From Blastococcus sp. TBT05-19 (GTDB lineage Bacteria; Actinomycetota; Actinomycetes; Mycobacteriales; Geodermatophilaceae), in the NCBI RefSeq assembly GCF_003319095.1, contig NZ_QOHI01000001.1, forward strand, positions 372,001 through 436,000: 64,000 bases of DNA, read 5' to 3'. The notes beneath the pieces were generated by a model. It saw nothing but the letters and a program-made list of their open reading frames with translations, was not told where the DNA came from and did not search any database. The stretch's first letter is position 1, and each line of letters opens with the position of its first letter. The translations under genes were made by a program, and so were the position numbers. Below are positions 1 to 9,418 of the stretch, piece by piece.

Positions 1-673
1 CCAGGACCAGCGAGGCGGCGGCCAGCAGGACCGCGCCGGACGCCGCCGAGATCGAGGCGCCGAGCCGGTGGGGGAGGCCCCGGACGCCGGTCGCGAGGTC
101 GTCCTCCAGGTCGGGGGCGACGTTGGCGAGGTGGGCTGCGCCACCGAGCGCCGCTCCGGCCGCGACCAGCCACCAGGGAGCCGTCGCGGCGCCGGGGGCG
201 GCGGCCACCACGCCGGCCGGGAGGGCGCCGAAACCGACCACGTAGCCCGCGAAGGACCAAATCGTGCGCTTGAGCCCGGCGTTGTAGGCCCACCCGCTGG
301 CGACGAGGAGCAGGAGGAGCAGCCCGGGCACCGCGCCGAGCAGCAGCGAGAGGAGGACCGCCAGAGCGGCGGAGACGAGCGCCGCACGGCGCAGCAGCGC
401 CGGGCTCACGGCGCCCTGGACCACCGGCTTGTCGGCGCGGGCGACGGCGCGGTCGCGGTCGGCGTCGAGCCAGTCGTTGCTCCAGCCGATGGACGCCTGA
501 CCTGCGAGGACGGCCGCGAGGACCAGTGCGGTGCGGCCGGCCGGGGTGCCCGACGCCACGGCGAGGAGGGTGGCGACGGTGGTCACCGCGACGGCCGGTC
601 CCGGGTGCGTCGCGAGGGCCAGCGAGCGCACCAGCGACGGCGGCCGCGCTGCCTCCGGAGGCACATCAATCAC
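1..673 (-). CDS. UbiA-family prenyltransferase (C-terminus cut by window edge)
   Basis: Integral membrane prenyltransferase that would attach a polyprenyl chain to an acceptor; the acceptor cannot be read from sequence. The visible 224 residues hold the first Asp-rich motif NDWLDADRDR (residues 66-75, Mg-diphosphate binding) and the second motif around PDLEDD (187-192), with several hydrophobic helices between. The GTG start at 673 has a GGGGG purine run about ten bases upstream; a second GTG three codons later is possible. It is transcribed away from carD and runs off the left edge, so its total length is unknown. The UbiA fold is clear; menaquinone, heme or another quinone role is open. Confidence 0.85.
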   Translation of the reverse strand, partial: MIDVPPEAARPPSLVRSLALATHPGPAVAVTTVATLLAVASGTPAGRTALVLAAVLAGQASIGWSNDWLDADRDRAVARADKPVVQGAVSPALLRRAALVSAALAVLLSLLLGAVPGLLLLLLVASGWAYNAGLKRTIWSFAGYVVGFGALPAGVVAAAPGAATAPWWLVAAGAALGGAAHLANVAPDLEDDLATGVRGLPHRLGASISAASGAVLLAAASLVL

Positions 674-761
674 GCTCTGTCAACCCCCTGAGGCCAATGC
701 ATCAAGGCTCTGACCTGCAGATTTACTGCCCGGGCCCGATCCGTTGGTCAGTCTCCCGTGC

Positions 762-767
762 TAACCT
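762..767 (+). promoter_or_regulatory. Putative extended -10 for carD
   Basis: TAACCT preceded by TGC (an extended -10 form) lies 27 bases before the carD start codon. No good -35 hexamer is seen at the usual distance. The purine-rich stretch AGGGAGCGAAAGGGG follows as ribosome binding region. Confidence 0.4.
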
Positions 768-794
768 AGAGGGAGCGAAAGGGGTCACATTCAC

Positions 795-1277
795 ATGGGC
801 TTCACTGTCGGCGAGACCGTCGTCTATCCGCATCACGGTGCCGCTCTGATCGAGGCGATCGAGCAGCGCACCGTCAAGGGCGAGCAGAAGGCCTACCTCG
901 TGCTGAAGGTCGCCCAGGGCGACCTCACCGTCCGGGTTCCGGCTGACAACGCAGAGATCGTCGGCGTCCGCGACGTCGTCGGCCAGGAAGGCCTGGACAA
1001 GGTCTTCGAGGTGCTGCGCGCACCGCACACCGAGGAGCCGACCAACTGGTCGCGCCGCTACAAGGCCAACCTCGAGAAGCTGGCCTCCGGTGACGTGAAC
1101 AAGGTCGCCGAGGTCGTCCGCGACCTCTGGCGCCGCGACAAGGACCGGGGCCTCTCGGCCGGCGAGAAGCGGATGCTCTCCAAGGCCCGCCAGATCCTGG
1201 TCAGCGAGCTCGCGCTCGCCGAGGGCACCAACGAGGACAAGGCCGAGATCCTGCTCGACGAGGTCCTCGCCAGCTGA
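795..1277 (+). CDS. carD: CarD, RNA polymerase-binding transcription factor
   Basis: CarD binds the RNA polymerase beta subunit through an N-terminal Tudor-like domain and stabilises the open promoter complex with a C-terminal helical DNA-binding domain. The 160 residues match the family length. The N-terminus [16 protein letters not shown] is the family hallmark, and Trp85 (in PTNWSRRY) is at the same position as the bubble-edge Trp of the mycobacterial protein. ATG start with a strong purine-rich ribosome binding site. It precedes ispD, ispF, cysS and rlmB as in mycobacteria. In those bacteria it is essential and affects rRNA and stress transcription; a similar role is expected here. Confidence 0.97.
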   Translation: MGFTVGETVVYPHHGAALIEAIEQRTVKGEQKAYLVLKVAQGDLTVRVPADNAEIVGVRDVVGQEGLDKVFEVLRAPHTEEPTNWSRRYKANLEKLASGDVNKVAEVVRDLWRRDKDRGLSAGEKRMLSKARQILVSELALAEGTNEDKAEILLDEVLAS

Positions 1278-1315
1278 GCACTCAGCACTCCTCCAGAACC
1301 AACCGGACCACTCCC

Positions 1316-2008
1316 GTGCACGCTGTCGCGATCGTCGCAGCGGCCGGGAGTGGTTCGCGTCTGGGGGCCGACCGCCCGAAGGCGCTCGTCCCGCTCGCCG
1401 GTCGGCCGCTCGTGTGCTGGGCCGTCGACGGGCTGCTCGACGGAGGTGTCGCCGAGGTCGTGGTGACCGTCCCCGCCGCCGAGCGCGAGGCCTTCGCCGC
1501 CGTCCTGCCCGCCGCGGTCCGGATCGTGGACGGCGGGGCGACGCGCACCGCCTCGGTCCGCGCCGGCCTCGCCGCGCTGTCCGACCCCGCCCACCCCGCC
1601 GCCGACGTCGTCCTCGTGCACGACGCGGCGCGCCCGCTCACCCCGCCCGACGTCGTCGCCCGGGTGCTCGCCGCGATCGCCGCCGGCGCCCCGGCGGTCG
1701 TGCCCGTGCTCCCGGTCGTCGACACGACCGTGCTCGTCGACGACGACGGCGCCGTCGTCGACGCGGTCCCGCGTGCCCCGCTCCGCCGGGTGCAGACCCC
1801 GCAGGGCTTCGCCCGGGACGTGCTCGAGCGGGCCTACGCGGCGCTGCCGGAGGGTGCCGAGCTGACCGACGACGCCGCCGTGGTGCGCGCCTCGGGCGTG
1901 CGGGTGGACACCGTCGCCGGGGACGAGCGCTCGGCCAAGGTCACCGTGCCGCACGACCTCACCCTGGCCGGGCTCGCGGTGACCGTCGATGGCACGGTGA
2001 CCCGGTGA
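1316..2008 (+). CDS. ispD: 2-C-methyl-D-erythritol 4-phosphate cytidylyltransferase
   Basis: Third step of the MEP isoprenoid pathway: joins MEP and CTP to give CDP-methylerythritol, in the cytoplasm. The glycine-rich nucleotide-binding start [10 protein letters not shown] followed by RPKALVPL is typical, as are the VHDAARP motif and RRVQTPQGF near residue 160. 230 residues, normal length. The start is GTG at 1316. The gene is separated from carD by 38 bases and its stop overlaps the ispF start (GTGA, 4 bases), so ispD and ispF are translationally coupled. Confidence 0.96.
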   Translation: MHAVAIVAAAGSGSRLGADRPKALVPLAGRPLVCWAVDGLLDGGVAEVVVTVPAAEREAFAAVLPAAVRIVDGGATRTASVRAGLAALSDPAHPAADVVLVHDAARPLTPPDVVARVLAAIAAGAPAVVPVLPVVDTTVLVDDDGAVVDAVPRAPLRRVQTPQGFARDVLERAYAALPEGAELTDDAAVVRASGVRVDTVAGDERSAKVTVPHDLTLAGLAVTVDGTVTR

Positions 2009-2532
2009 CCACCCCCGAGCTGCCGCGGGTCGGCGTCGGCACCGACGTGCACCCGATCGAGGCCGGCCGCCCGTGCTGGCTGGCCGGGCTGGAGTGGCCG
2101 GGCGTCGACGGCTGCGCCGGGCACTCCGACGGCGACATCGTCGCCCACGCGATCACCGACGCGGTCCTCTCCGCCGCGGGCCTCGGCGACATCGGCGGGC
2201 TGCTGGGCACCGACGACCCGCGCTGGGCCGGCGCCCGCGGTGCCGACGTCCTGGTGCACGTGCGCGAGGTGCTCGACGCCGCCGGCTGGCGGGTGGGCAA
2301 CGCCTCCGTGCAGCTGGTCGCCTCGACCCCCAAGCTGGGCCCCCGCCGGGGCGAGGCCGAGGCGGCGCTGTCGGCGGCGCTCGGGGCGCCCGTCAGCGTG
2401 ACCGCCACCACGACCGACGGCCTCGGGCTCACCGGCCGGGGAGAGGGTCGGGCCGCCGTGGCCACCGCGCTGGTGGTCCGGACGGGGGAGACCGCCGCGG
2501 AGGCGGTACGAGAGGGGCCCGGGGCTCCGTAG
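2005..2532 (+). CDS. ispF: 2-C-methyl-D-erythritol 2,4-cyclodiphosphate synthase
   Basis: Cyclises CDP-methylerythritol phosphate to MEcPP with release of CMP, acting as a trimer in the cytoplasm. The metal site [10 protein letters not shown] (Asp and His near the N-terminus) and [15 protein letters not shown] are visible, and the C-terminal [16 protein letters not shown] is the family signature. 175 residues. GTG start overlapping the ispD stop. The start was set by this overlap and by homology; a much longer upstream reading in this frame is an overlap artefact. Confidence 0.96.
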   Translation: MTTPELPRVGVGTDVHPIEAGRPCWLAGLEWPGVDGCAGHSDGDIVAHAITDAVLSAAGLGDIGGLLGTDDPRWAGARGADVLVHVREVLDAAGWRVGNASVQLVASTPKLGPRRGEAEAALSAALGAPVSVTATTTDGLGLTGRGEGRAAVATALVVRTGETAAEAVREGPGAP

Positions 2533-2542
2533 ACTCCCCCCA

Positions 2543-3946
2543 GTGAGCCTCCGCCTGTACGACACGGCCGCCCGCGCGGTCCGCGACTTCACGCCCCTGC
2601 GTGCCGGTCAGGCGTCCGTCTACGTCTGCGGTCTGACGGTGCAGGGCCGGCCGCACGTCGGGCACATCCGGGCGGCGGTCTCCTTCGACGTGCTGCGCCG
2701 CTGGCTGGCCGCGGGCGGGCTCGACGTCACCTACGTCCGCAACGTCACCGACATCGACGACAAGATCCTCACCAAGGCCGCCGAGCACGGTGTCCCGTGG
2801 TGGGCCTGGGCGTACGAGAACGAGCGCGCCTGCACCCGCGCCTACGACGTCCTCGGCGTCCTGCCGCCCACCTACGAACCGCGAGCCACCGGGCACGTGC
2901 CGGAGATGATCACGCTCATGGAGCGGCTGATCGAGCGCGGCCACGCCTACGCCGTCGACGGCGACGTCTACTTCGACGTGCGCTCCTTCCCCGAGTACGG
3001 CGCCCTCACCGGCCAGCGGCTGGAGAACCTGGAGCCGGCGGCCGACACCGACACCGACGAGCGCAAGCGCGACCCCCGCGACTTCGCGCTGTGGAAGGGC
3101 TCCAAGCCCGGCGAGCCGGACACCGCCTCCTGGCCGACGCCGTGGGGCCGCGGCCGTCCCGGCTGGCACCTGGAGTGCTCGGCGATGGCCGGGCGCTACC
3201 TCGGCGACGCCTTCGACATCCACGGCGGCGGCCTGGACCTGCGCTTCCCGCACCACGAGAACGAGCAGGCCCAGTCGCGCGCCGCGGGCGAGGACTTCGC
3301 GCAGTACTGGATGCACAACGGCTGGGTCACCCTCGGCGGCGAGAAGATGAGCAAGTCGATGGGCAACACCGCGCTGGTCGACGAGGTCGTGCAGCAGGTA
3401 CGCCCGATCGAGCTCCGCTACTACCTGGTCGCCCCGCACTACCGGTCGACGATCGAGTTCACCGACGCGGCGCTGGAGGAGGCCGGACAGGCCTTCCGCC
3501 GGATCGAGTCCTTCGTCAAGCGCGCCGTCGAGCGGGTCGGGTCCGACGGCGAGCAGGAGCTGCCCGGGGACTTCCGCGCGGCGCTGGACGACGACCTGGG
3601 CACGCCGGCGGCGATCGCCGTCGTCCACGAGGCGGTGCGGCAGGGCAACACGGCGCTCGCCGACGGCGACGACGCCGCGGTCTCGGCCGCGCTCGGCGCG
3701 GTACGGGCCATGCTCGGCGTGCTGGGTCTGGACCCCCTGGACCCGCAGTGGGCCACGGCCGGCGGCTCCGACGAGCGGCTGGCCCGGGCCACCGACGGGC
3801 TGGTGGCGCTGGCGCTCGAGCAGCGCCAGGCCGCCCGTGCGCGCAAGGACTTCGCGGCGGCGGACGCGATCCGCGACCAGCTCGCCGCCCTCGGCCTCTC
3901 GGTCGAGGACACCCCGCAAGGAACCCGATGGGAGCTGAGCCGCTGA
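2543..3946 (+). CDS. cysS: Cysteinyl-tRNA synthetase
   Basis: Class I aminoacyl-tRNA synthetase that charges tRNA-Cys. Residue C29 (VYVCGLTV) is the first zinc ligand; the HIGH motif appears as HVGH at residues 38-41, and KMSKSMGN is the second ATP signature. 467 residues, full length. The alternative, the mycothiol ligase MshC, is a shorter paralogue usually found in other contexts; the position between ispF and rlmB argues for CysS. GTG start ten bases after the ispF stop. Its stop shares one base with the rlmB start (TGATG). Confidence 0.95.
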   Translation: MSLRLYDTAARAVRDFTPLRAGQASVYVCGLTVQGRPHVGHIRAAVSFDVLRRWLAAGGLDVTYVRNVTDIDDKILTKAAEHGVPWWAWAYENERACTRAYDVLGVLPPTYEPRATGHVPEMITLMERLIERGHAYAVDGDVYFDVRSFPEYGALTGQRLENLEPAADTDTDERKRDPRDFALWKGSKPGEPDTASWPTPWGRGRPGWHLECSAMAGRYLGDAFDIHGGGLDLRFPHHENEQAQSRAAGEDFAQYWMHNGWVTLGGEKMSKSMGNTALVDEVVQQVRPIELRYYLVAPHYRSTIEFTDAALEEAGQAFRRIESFVKRAVERVGSDGEQELPGDFRAALDDDLGTPAAIAVVHEAVRQGNTALADGDDAAVSAALGAVRAMLGVLGLDPLDPQWATAGGSDERLARATDGLVALALEQRQAARARKDFAAADAIRDQLAALGLSVEDTPQGTRWELSR

Positions 3947-4920
3947 TGGCCGGCAACAGCCAGCGCCGAGGCCGTAGCGACGGTGCAGGCAAGAAGACCG
4001 CCACCGCAGGGACGGGCGGCAAGAACCGGCGCTCGCTCGCCGGGCGCGGGGCGACCCCGCCCGCCGAGGCGCGCACGGGGCACCCGGCGCAGCGCCGGGC
4101 CGCCGCCGAGGCCCGGCAGCGCGCCGACCGCGCGCGGGCCCGGCAGCGCTCGGAGGAGCAGCCGGAGCTGCTGCTCGGCCGCAACCCGGTGGTCGAGGCG
4201 CTGCGCGCCCGCATCCCCGCGACGGCGCTCTACGTCGTCACCGGTGACACGACCCGGCCCGGCGCCGACGAGCGCATCACCGAGGCGCTCGGCCTGGCCG
4301 CGGACCGCGGCCTGCCGCTGCTCGAGGTGGGCAAGGGCGAGTTCGACCGCATGTCCCAGGGTGCGCTGCACCAGGGCATCGGCCTGCAGGTCCCGCCCTA
4401 CGACTACGCGCACCCCGACGACCTGCTGGCCATCGCCCAGGACTCTGGCCGGGCCCCGCTGATCGTCGCGATGGACGGGGTCACCGACCCGCGCAACCTG
4501 GGCGCCGTCGTGCGCTCGGCCGCCGCGTTCGACGCCCACGGCGTCGTGGTCCCGCAGCGCCGCGCGGTCGGCATGACCGCCTCGGCCTGGCGCACCAGCG
4601 CCGGTGCCGCGGCGCGGCTGCGGGTGGCCCGCGCGGTCAACCTGCCGCGCGCGCTCACCGCCTACCAGGACGCCGGCCTGCAGACCGTGGGCCTGGCCGG
4701 CGACGGCGACGTCGACCTGCACGAGTACGACGGCTTCGCCGACCCGGTGGCGCTCGTCGTGGGCGCCGAGGGCACGGGTCTGTCGCGACTGGTCCGGGAG
4801 AAGTGCGACGTCGTCGTGCGCATCCCGATCGGGCGCGACACCGAGTCGCTCAACGTCAGCGTCGCCGCGGGCATCGCGCTGTACCAGGTTGCGATGCTGC
4901 GCAGCGCACCGCGGCCATGA
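3946..4920 (+). CDS. rlmB: 23S rRNA (guanosine-2'-O-)-methyltransferase, RlmB/TrmH (SpoU) family
   Basis: SPOUT-fold methyltransferase that 2'-O-methylates a ribose in 23S rRNA (family knowledge; the exact site is not shown). A basic, Arg/Ala/Lys-rich N-terminal tail of about 75 residues precedes the substrate-binding domain ([14 protein letters not shown]) and the catalytic SPOUT domain with motifs [23 protein letters not shown] and [12 protein letters not shown] (the trefoil-knot SAM site). 324 residues. The ATG overlaps the cysS stop by one base, so it is the last gene of the carD-rlmB run. Confidence 0.93.
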   Translation: MAGNSQRRGRSDGAGKKTATAGTGGKNRRSLAGRGATPPAEARTGHPAQRRAAAEARQRADRARARQRSEEQPELLLGRNPVVEALRARIPATALYVVTGDTTRPGADERITEALGLAADRGLPLLEVGKGEFDRMSQGALHQGIGLQVPPYDYAHPDDLLAIAQDSGRAPLIVAMDGVTDPRNLGAVVRSAAAFDAHGVVVPQRRAVGMTASAWRTSAGAAARLRVARAVNLPRALTAYQDAGLQTVGLAGDGDVDLHEYDGFADPVALVVGAEGTGLSRLVREKCDVVVRIPIGRDTESLNVSVAAGIALYQVAMLRSAPRP

Positions 4921-5018
4921 GCCGTCCCCGCGTGATCTGAGCCGTTCCGCCACCTTCTCGCGGACCCTTCGGGCCCACTCGGCGGCGGCCCTCGCAGGGC
5001 GCGCCATGTCGTTCGTCG

Positions 5019-5037
5019 GGGGGCCCTCCGGGCCCCC
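5019..5037. terminator. GC hairpin between rlmB and the DUF445 gene
   Basis: Perfect 8-bp inverted repeat GGGGGCCC/GGGCCCCC with a 3-base TCC loop, in the gap between two convergent genes. No T-run follows, which is common in high-GC genomes; it could serve both directions. Confidence 0.5.
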
Positions 5038-5042
5038 GCTCC

Positions 5043-6323
5043 TCACGACAGGATCTGCGCCACCGTGTAGATCACCAGGCCGGCGAGGCCGCCGACGACG
5101 GTGCCGTTGACCCGGATCCACTGCAGGTCCCGGCCCACCTGGAGCTCGATGCGCCGGCTGGTCTCCTCGGTGTCCCAGCGGGCGACGGTGCTGCTCACCA
5201 GGTCCGCGAGGTCCCCGGAGAACCGCTCGACGGCGTAGCCCACCGCGCGGCGGCTGTGCCGCTGCACCAGCTCGCGCACCGTGGGGTCGGTCTGCAGCAG
5301 CTTCGCGCCGTCGGTGATCAGCGCCGTCACCCGGCCCCGCAGCGGCGAGGTGGGGTCGGCCGCCGCGGCGAGCAGCGCGTTCTTCGCGGTGGTCCACAGC
5401 GAACCGGACCAGTCGCGGATGGCGGGGTGCTCGAGCACCTCCTTCTTGAACTCCTCGACCCGCTCCGCCGTCTCCGGGTCGGTGCGCAGCGCGTGCACGT
5501 AGGCCCGCAGGCGCGCGTCGTAGGAGCGGCGCAGCTCGTGCCGCGGGTCGTCGCCGACCTCGGCGATGAACCGGTGGATGCCGGCGAAGGCGCGGTCGAA
5601 CACCCGGTCGTCCACCCAGTCGGGCACCCAGGCGGGGGAGGCGTCGCCCAGCTGGGCGCGGAACACCAGCCGGTTCTCGTCCAGGAAGCGGGCCATCAGC
5701 CGCAGCGCCGCCGACAGCACCTCCTGGTGCCGGTCGCCGTCGACCACCAGCTCCAGCACCCGGGCCAGGCCCGGAGCGGCGGGCGTGTCGTGCAGCTTGC
5801 GGTCGACCAGCGCGGCGACGGCGGGCTGCACGTCCTCGTCCCTGAGCAGCTCGGTCACGGCGGTGAGGATCTTCGAGGCGTCCCCGCCCAGGCGCTCGGC
5901 CCGCCCCGGTGCGGCCAGGAAACCGCCCAGCCGGCCCGGGACGTCGATCGTGGCGAGCTTCTCCTCGATGACGGCGCGGGTCAGGAAGTTCTCCTGGACG
6001 AACGCGCCCAGGCTCTCGCCGATCTGGTCCTTCTTGCGCGGGATGATCGCCGTGTGCGGGATCGGCAGCCGCAGCGGGTGCCGGAACAGCGCGGTGACGG
6101 CGAACCAGTCGGCCAGCGCACCGACCATCGAGGCCTCGGCCGTGGCCCGCACGTAGCCGACCCAGGCGCCTGCCTCCTCGCCCAGCAGGACGCAGCCGAG
6201 GAAGACGGCGGCGGCGAGACCGAAGAGCCCGGTCGCCAGTCGTTTCATGCGGGCGAGGTCGCGCGCGCGGGCCGGGTCGTCGAGGGACCCGGCCAGGGGC
6301 GCGGTCAGGCGGGGAGCGGCCAC
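5043..6323 (-). CDS. DUF445 family membrane protein
   Basis: Conserved actinobacterial protein of unknown role with one hydrophobic segment near the N-terminus and another at the C-terminus (GGLAGLVIYTVAQIL). Typical DUF445 features: ARDLARMKRLATGLF, the DWFAVTALFRHPLRLPIPHT stretch, and IIPRKKDQIGESLGAFVQENFL. 426 residues from GTG 6323; an ATG at 6248 is an alternative, but family members normally carry the short RARDLxRMK lead-in, so the longer form was chosen. It lies downstream of the HtrA-like protease gene on the same strand with a 44-base gap. No enzymatic motif was recognised. Confidence 0.85.
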   Translation of the reverse strand: MAAPRLTAPLAGSLDDPARARDLARMKRLATGLFGLAAAVFLGCVLLGEEAGAWVGYVRATAEASMVGALADWFAVTALFRHPLRLPIPHTAIIPRKKDQIGESLGAFVQENFLTRAVIEEKLATIDVPGRLGGFLAAPGRAERLGGDASKILTAVTELLRDEDVQPAVAALVDRKLHDTPAAPGLARVLELVVDGDRHQEVLSAALRLMARFLDENRLVFRAQLGDASPAWVPDWVDDRVFDRAFAGIHRFIAEVGDDPRHELRRSYDARLRAYVHALRTDPETAERVEEFKKEVLEHPAIRDWSGSLWTTAKNALLAAAADPTSPLRGRVTALITDGAKLLQTDPTVRELVQRHSRRAVGYAVERFSGDLADLVSSTVARWDTEETSRRIELQVGRDLQWIRVNGTVVGGLAGLVIYTVAQILS

Positions 6324-6367
6324 CCGGCCCAGCGTAGGGAGCCGGGCCGGGGCGGCTGCTCCGGGTC

Positions 6368-7663
6368 TCAGCTGGTCTCGCCCAGGGTGACGTCGACGGT
6401 GCGGCTGTCCGCCCCCCGGCGCACGGTGAGCTCGACGGTCTCGCCCGGTGCCAGGCTGCGGACGGCCGCGGTCAGCTCGGTCGAGGTGGTCACCGGGCGG
6501 TCGCCCACGGCGGTGACGACGTCGCCCCGCTGCAGGCCGGCCTCCTCGGCGGCGCTGCCAGGCTCCACCGTCTCGATCTGCGCCCCGGTGCCGACCTCGC
6601 GGTTCTCGTCGTCGGCCGCGGTGCGGGCGCTGACCCCGAGGAACGCGCGGGTGGCGCTGCCGGTCTCGATGATCTCCTGGGCCACGCGCTGGGCGGTGTT
6701 GCCGGGGATGGCGAACCCGACGCCGATGTTGCCGCTCTGCGACTGCCCGCCGGGCAACCCCGAGGCCACGGTCGCGATCGCGGTGTTGATGCCGATGACC
6801 TCGCCGGCGCCGTCGACGAGCGCCCCACCGGAGTTGCCGGGGTTGATGGCGGCGTCGGTCTGGATGGCGTCGAGGACCGTGGCGTCGTCCTGGGTCGAAC
6901 CGGTGGCCACCGCGCGGTCGGTGGCGCTGATGATGCCGTCGGTGACGGTGTTCGACAGGCCGAGCGGGGCGCCGATGGCCACGGCGACGTCGCCGATCTC
7001 CACCTCGTCGGAGTCGGCGAAGGTCGCCGGGGTGAGGTCCTCGGCGTCCTCGAGCCGCAGCACCGCGAGGTCGAACGCCGGGTCGGTGCCGACGATCTCG
7101 GCGTCGTAGAGCGTGCCGTCCGCCGTCCGCACCTGGACGCTGCCGCCGTTCCCGCCCTCGGCGACCACGTGGTTGTTGGTGAGCACGTAGCCGTCGGCGG
7201 TGAGGACGACGCCGGAGCCGCTGCCGGCGCCCGAGCCGCTGGCCACGTAGACGGTGACCACGCTGGGGGCGGCCTTGGCGGCTGCCGCGGTCGCGGTGGT
7301 GGCCCGCTCCGGGTTCTCGATCGTCACGCTCTGCGCGGGGGCCGAGGAGCTGGACGACGCGCCCGACCCGTCGGCCAGGGTCGCCACGCCCGCCCCGGCG
7401 CCGCCGCCGATGAGCGCGCCGGCGACCAGGCCGACCAGCCCGATGCGCAGCCGCCCGCCACGGCCCGACGTCCGCTCCGGCTGGGACGACGGCGGAGTCG
7501 GGAAGCCGCCGTAGCCGGGGTAGGTCGGTGGCGGGGTGGGCTGACCGGTCGTCTGCACGGCCGGCTGCTGCGCCGTGTGCTGGACGGTCGGCTGGTGGCC
7601 GGCCGGCTGCGGGGGCTGCCAGCCGTACTGCTGCCCCGATCCGGGGTGCGGGTGCTCGCTCAC
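6368..7663 (-). CDS. HtrA/DegP-like serine protease with PDZ domain (PepD type)
   Basis: Membrane-anchored protease or chaperone for extracytoplasmic protein quality control. Order: Pro/Gln-rich cytoplasmic tail (about 1-70), one membrane helix (about 73-95, LRIGLVGLVAGALIGG), Ser-rich linker, trypsin-like domain with triad His165 (LTNNHVV), Asp198 (FDLAVL) and Ser278 (NPGNSGG), and a C-terminal PDZ domain (about 340-430). 431 residues. The GTG start has AGGAGAGG at good spacing. The tail-anchor-protease-PDZ plan equals that of mycobacterial PepD/HtrA. A two-component partner is not next to it. Confidence 0.93.
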   Translation of the reverse strand: MSEHPHPGSGQQYGWQPPQPAGHQPTVQHTAQQPAVQTTGQPTPPPTYPGYGGFPTPPSSQPERTSGRGGRLRIGLVGLVAGALIGGGAGAGVATLADGSGASSSSSAPAQSVTIENPERATTATAAAAKAAPSVVTVYVASGSGAGSGSGVVLTADGYVLTNNHVVAEGGNGGSVQVRTADGTLYDAEIVGTDPAFDLAVLRLEDAEDLTPATFADSDEVEIGDVAVAIGAPLGLSNTVTDGIISATDRAVATGSTQDDATVLDAIQTDAAINPGNSGGALVDGAGEVIGINTAIATVASGLPGGQSQSGNIGVGFAIPGNTAQRVAQEIIETGSATRAFLGVSARTAADDENREVGTGAQIETVEPGSAAEEAGLQRGDVVTAVGDRPVTTSTELTAAVRSLAPGETVELTVRRGADSRTVDVTLGETS

Positions 7664-7773
7664 GGGTCCGATCCTCTCCTGGCGCAGCCACCCGGCCGCG
7701 CCGTCGGTACCACTCTCCGCCGCGGCACTGGCCCGCCGCTGGAGGAAGGCTGTGAGTTCGCTGGACGGCGGTC

Positions 7774-8547
7774 CTAGCGCGGCACGGGGAGCAGCCGGCC
7801 GCGGGCCACGAGCTCCGTGACGGCCCAGACGGCGAGCACCTCGGCAGCCAGCAGGCCGATGAGCACGAGCAGCTGGGCGGCGCCGGCCTCCAGCGGCGTG
7901 CCGCCGCCGAGCAGCACGCCGACGAAGGCGCCGGGCAGGGTGACCAGCCCGACGGTGCGGGTCTGGTCCAGCGGCGCGATCAGGGCGGTGCCGGCCACGG
8001 GGCGGGCGACCAGGAGGACGGCGTCGCGGCGGAGCAGCCCCAGGGCGAGGGCGGCCTCCACCTCGCCCGAGCGGGTCTCCAGCTCGTCGCGCAGCCGATG
8101 GCCGGCCAGCGAGGTGGCGCTCATGGCGCCGCCGATCAGGATCCCGGCGATGGGGATGACGGCCTCGCCCCGCATCGGCACGGTCCCGGAGGCCAGGACG
8201 AGGGCGACGACGGGAGCCGCCCCGCCGACGACCGGGAGCGCGGTCGCGAGCAGCCGCCGGGCCGCTCCGGGAGAGCGCAGCGGCCGGCCGGTCGTCCGGC
8301 CGGCGGCGGTGGCCGTGGCGACGGAGACCATGAGCAGCACGAACGCCGCCGAGAGCCACAGCGACCGGACGACGACGAGCAGCACGGCGGACACCGCCGC
8401 CAGCTGGACGGTGGCGCGGACGGCGGCCACGAGGACGCCGCGGTCCTCCCCGAGGCCCGAGAGCCGGCCGGCGACGACGGCGAGCGCGGTCAGGACCACC
8501 AGGACGACGGCGAGCCGGACGTCGACGTCGACCACGGAGGACCCCAC
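7774..8547 (-). CDS. UPF0014/FetB-type ABC transporter permease
   Basis: Multi-pass membrane protein (about six to seven helices, 257 residues) of the FetB family, which in E. coli exports iron with the ATPase FetA. Family motifs visible: RATVQLAAVSAVL near the N-terminus, MVSVATATAAGR and GAMSATSLAG in the middle, and TVGLVTLPGAFVGVLLGG near the C-terminus. GTG 8547 was chosen because AGGA lies about nine bases upstream; GTG 8535 is an alternative. No ATP-binding partner gene is next to it. Substrate is not shown by the sequence. Confidence 0.75.
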   Translation of the reverse strand: MGSSVVDVDVRLAVVLVVLTALAVVAGRLSGLGEDRGVLVAAVRATVQLAAVSAVLLVVVRSLWLSAAFVLLMVSVATATAAGRTTGRPLRSPGAARRLLATALPVVGGAAPVVALVLASGTVPMRGEAVIPIAGILIGGAMSATSLAGHRLRDELETRSGEVEAALALGLLRRDAVLLVARPVAGTALIAPLDQTRTVGLVTLPGAFVGVLLGGGTPLEAGAAQLLVLIGLLAAEVLAVWAVTELVARGRLLPVPR

Positions 8548-8681
8548 GGCGCCAGATCCTGCCTGCCGGCGGGGGCGCGGCCGATCACCCGGTGTCGTCG
8601 TGTGCAACACGGCCCACGACCGGGTAGTGCCCGTCCGGCGGAGCGGTCCGCCGGTCGCTCCGTCCGCCGTGGAGGCTGCTC

Positions 8682-9356
8682 GTGCCCGTCCGTGGTCCCT
8701 TGTCCCGGTTCCTGGCCGGTCTCGGTCTGGTCCTCGTCGCCGCCCTCTCGGTGGTCGGCGGCATCGCGCTGCGCGGCCCGGGGCTGGTCGCCGTGCTCGT
8801 CTCCGGGGTCATGGCCGGCTGCATCGCGGCCGGTGTGGCCCGCGAGTCGACGCAGCCGCGCGGCCGCTCGGTCGTCGAGTCGGCCTTCCTGGCGACGGCC
8901 GTCACCGTGCTGGCGCTGCTGGTGCTGAGCGGGACCGCGCTGCTCGCCGGCGGCGGGGCGGCGGTGCTGCTGGTCGGTGTGGCCGGCGCCTGCTGGGGAG
9001 CGAACCGCTGGCTGCGCGAGCGCCGCACCCGCGCGGTCCTGGCCGATCTGTCGGTCCAGCTCCCGGGTGCGGGCGTCCGCCCGCACCCGGTGCGGTCGGT
9101 GGACGCGCTGACCACCGGAGACCTGGCCGAGGAGTGGTTGCGGACCGGTTCCTCCCTGCAGGGCCGGCTCTCGCCCGCCGCGCGGCAGGCCCTCGTCACC
9201 CGCCGGGCGCACGTCCTGGACGAGCTGGAGCGGCGCGACCCCTCCGGCTTCGCCCGGTGGATGGCCGCCGGACCGCTGGCCAGCGCCGACCCGGCGGGCT
9301 TCGTGCGGATCGAGCCGCCGAGGGCGACCCCCGGTGCGGAGACCGAAGCCGCCTGA
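8682..9356 (+). CDS. Conserved membrane protein, function unknown
   Basis: 224 residues. Four hydrophobic helices fill roughly residues 10-110 in two closely paired hairpins, followed by a charged cytosolic tail of about 110 residues (WLRERRTRAVLADL onward) with no recognised motif. GTG start with GGAGG six bases upstream. It diverges from the FetB-like gene and ends 62 bases before hen1. I do not recognise the family and the sequence gives no direct function; a link to the RNA-repair genes would be speculation from adjacency. Confidence 0.7.
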   Translation: MPVRGPLSRFLAGLGLVLVAALSVVGGIALRGPGLVAVLVSGVMAGCIAAGVARESTQPRGRSVVESAFLATAVTVLALLVLSGTALLAGGGAAVLLVGVAGACWGANRWLRERRTRAVLADLSVQLPGAGVRPHPVRSVDALTTGDLAEEWLRTGSSLQGRLSPAARQALVTRRAHVLDELERRDPSGFARWMAAGPLASADPAGFVRIEPPRATPGAETEAA

Positions 9357-9418
9357 CCTCCCCGGAGGACACGCGGGAAAGTGGTCGACGGCGCCCCGCG
9401 GCTCGGTGACACTTCGGC

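Noticed and set aside
678-683. Perfect TTGACA on the minus strand near the UbiA start
   Set aside because: No -10 is found at 16-19 bases downstream, and it lies inside the ribosome site region, so I treat it as chance.
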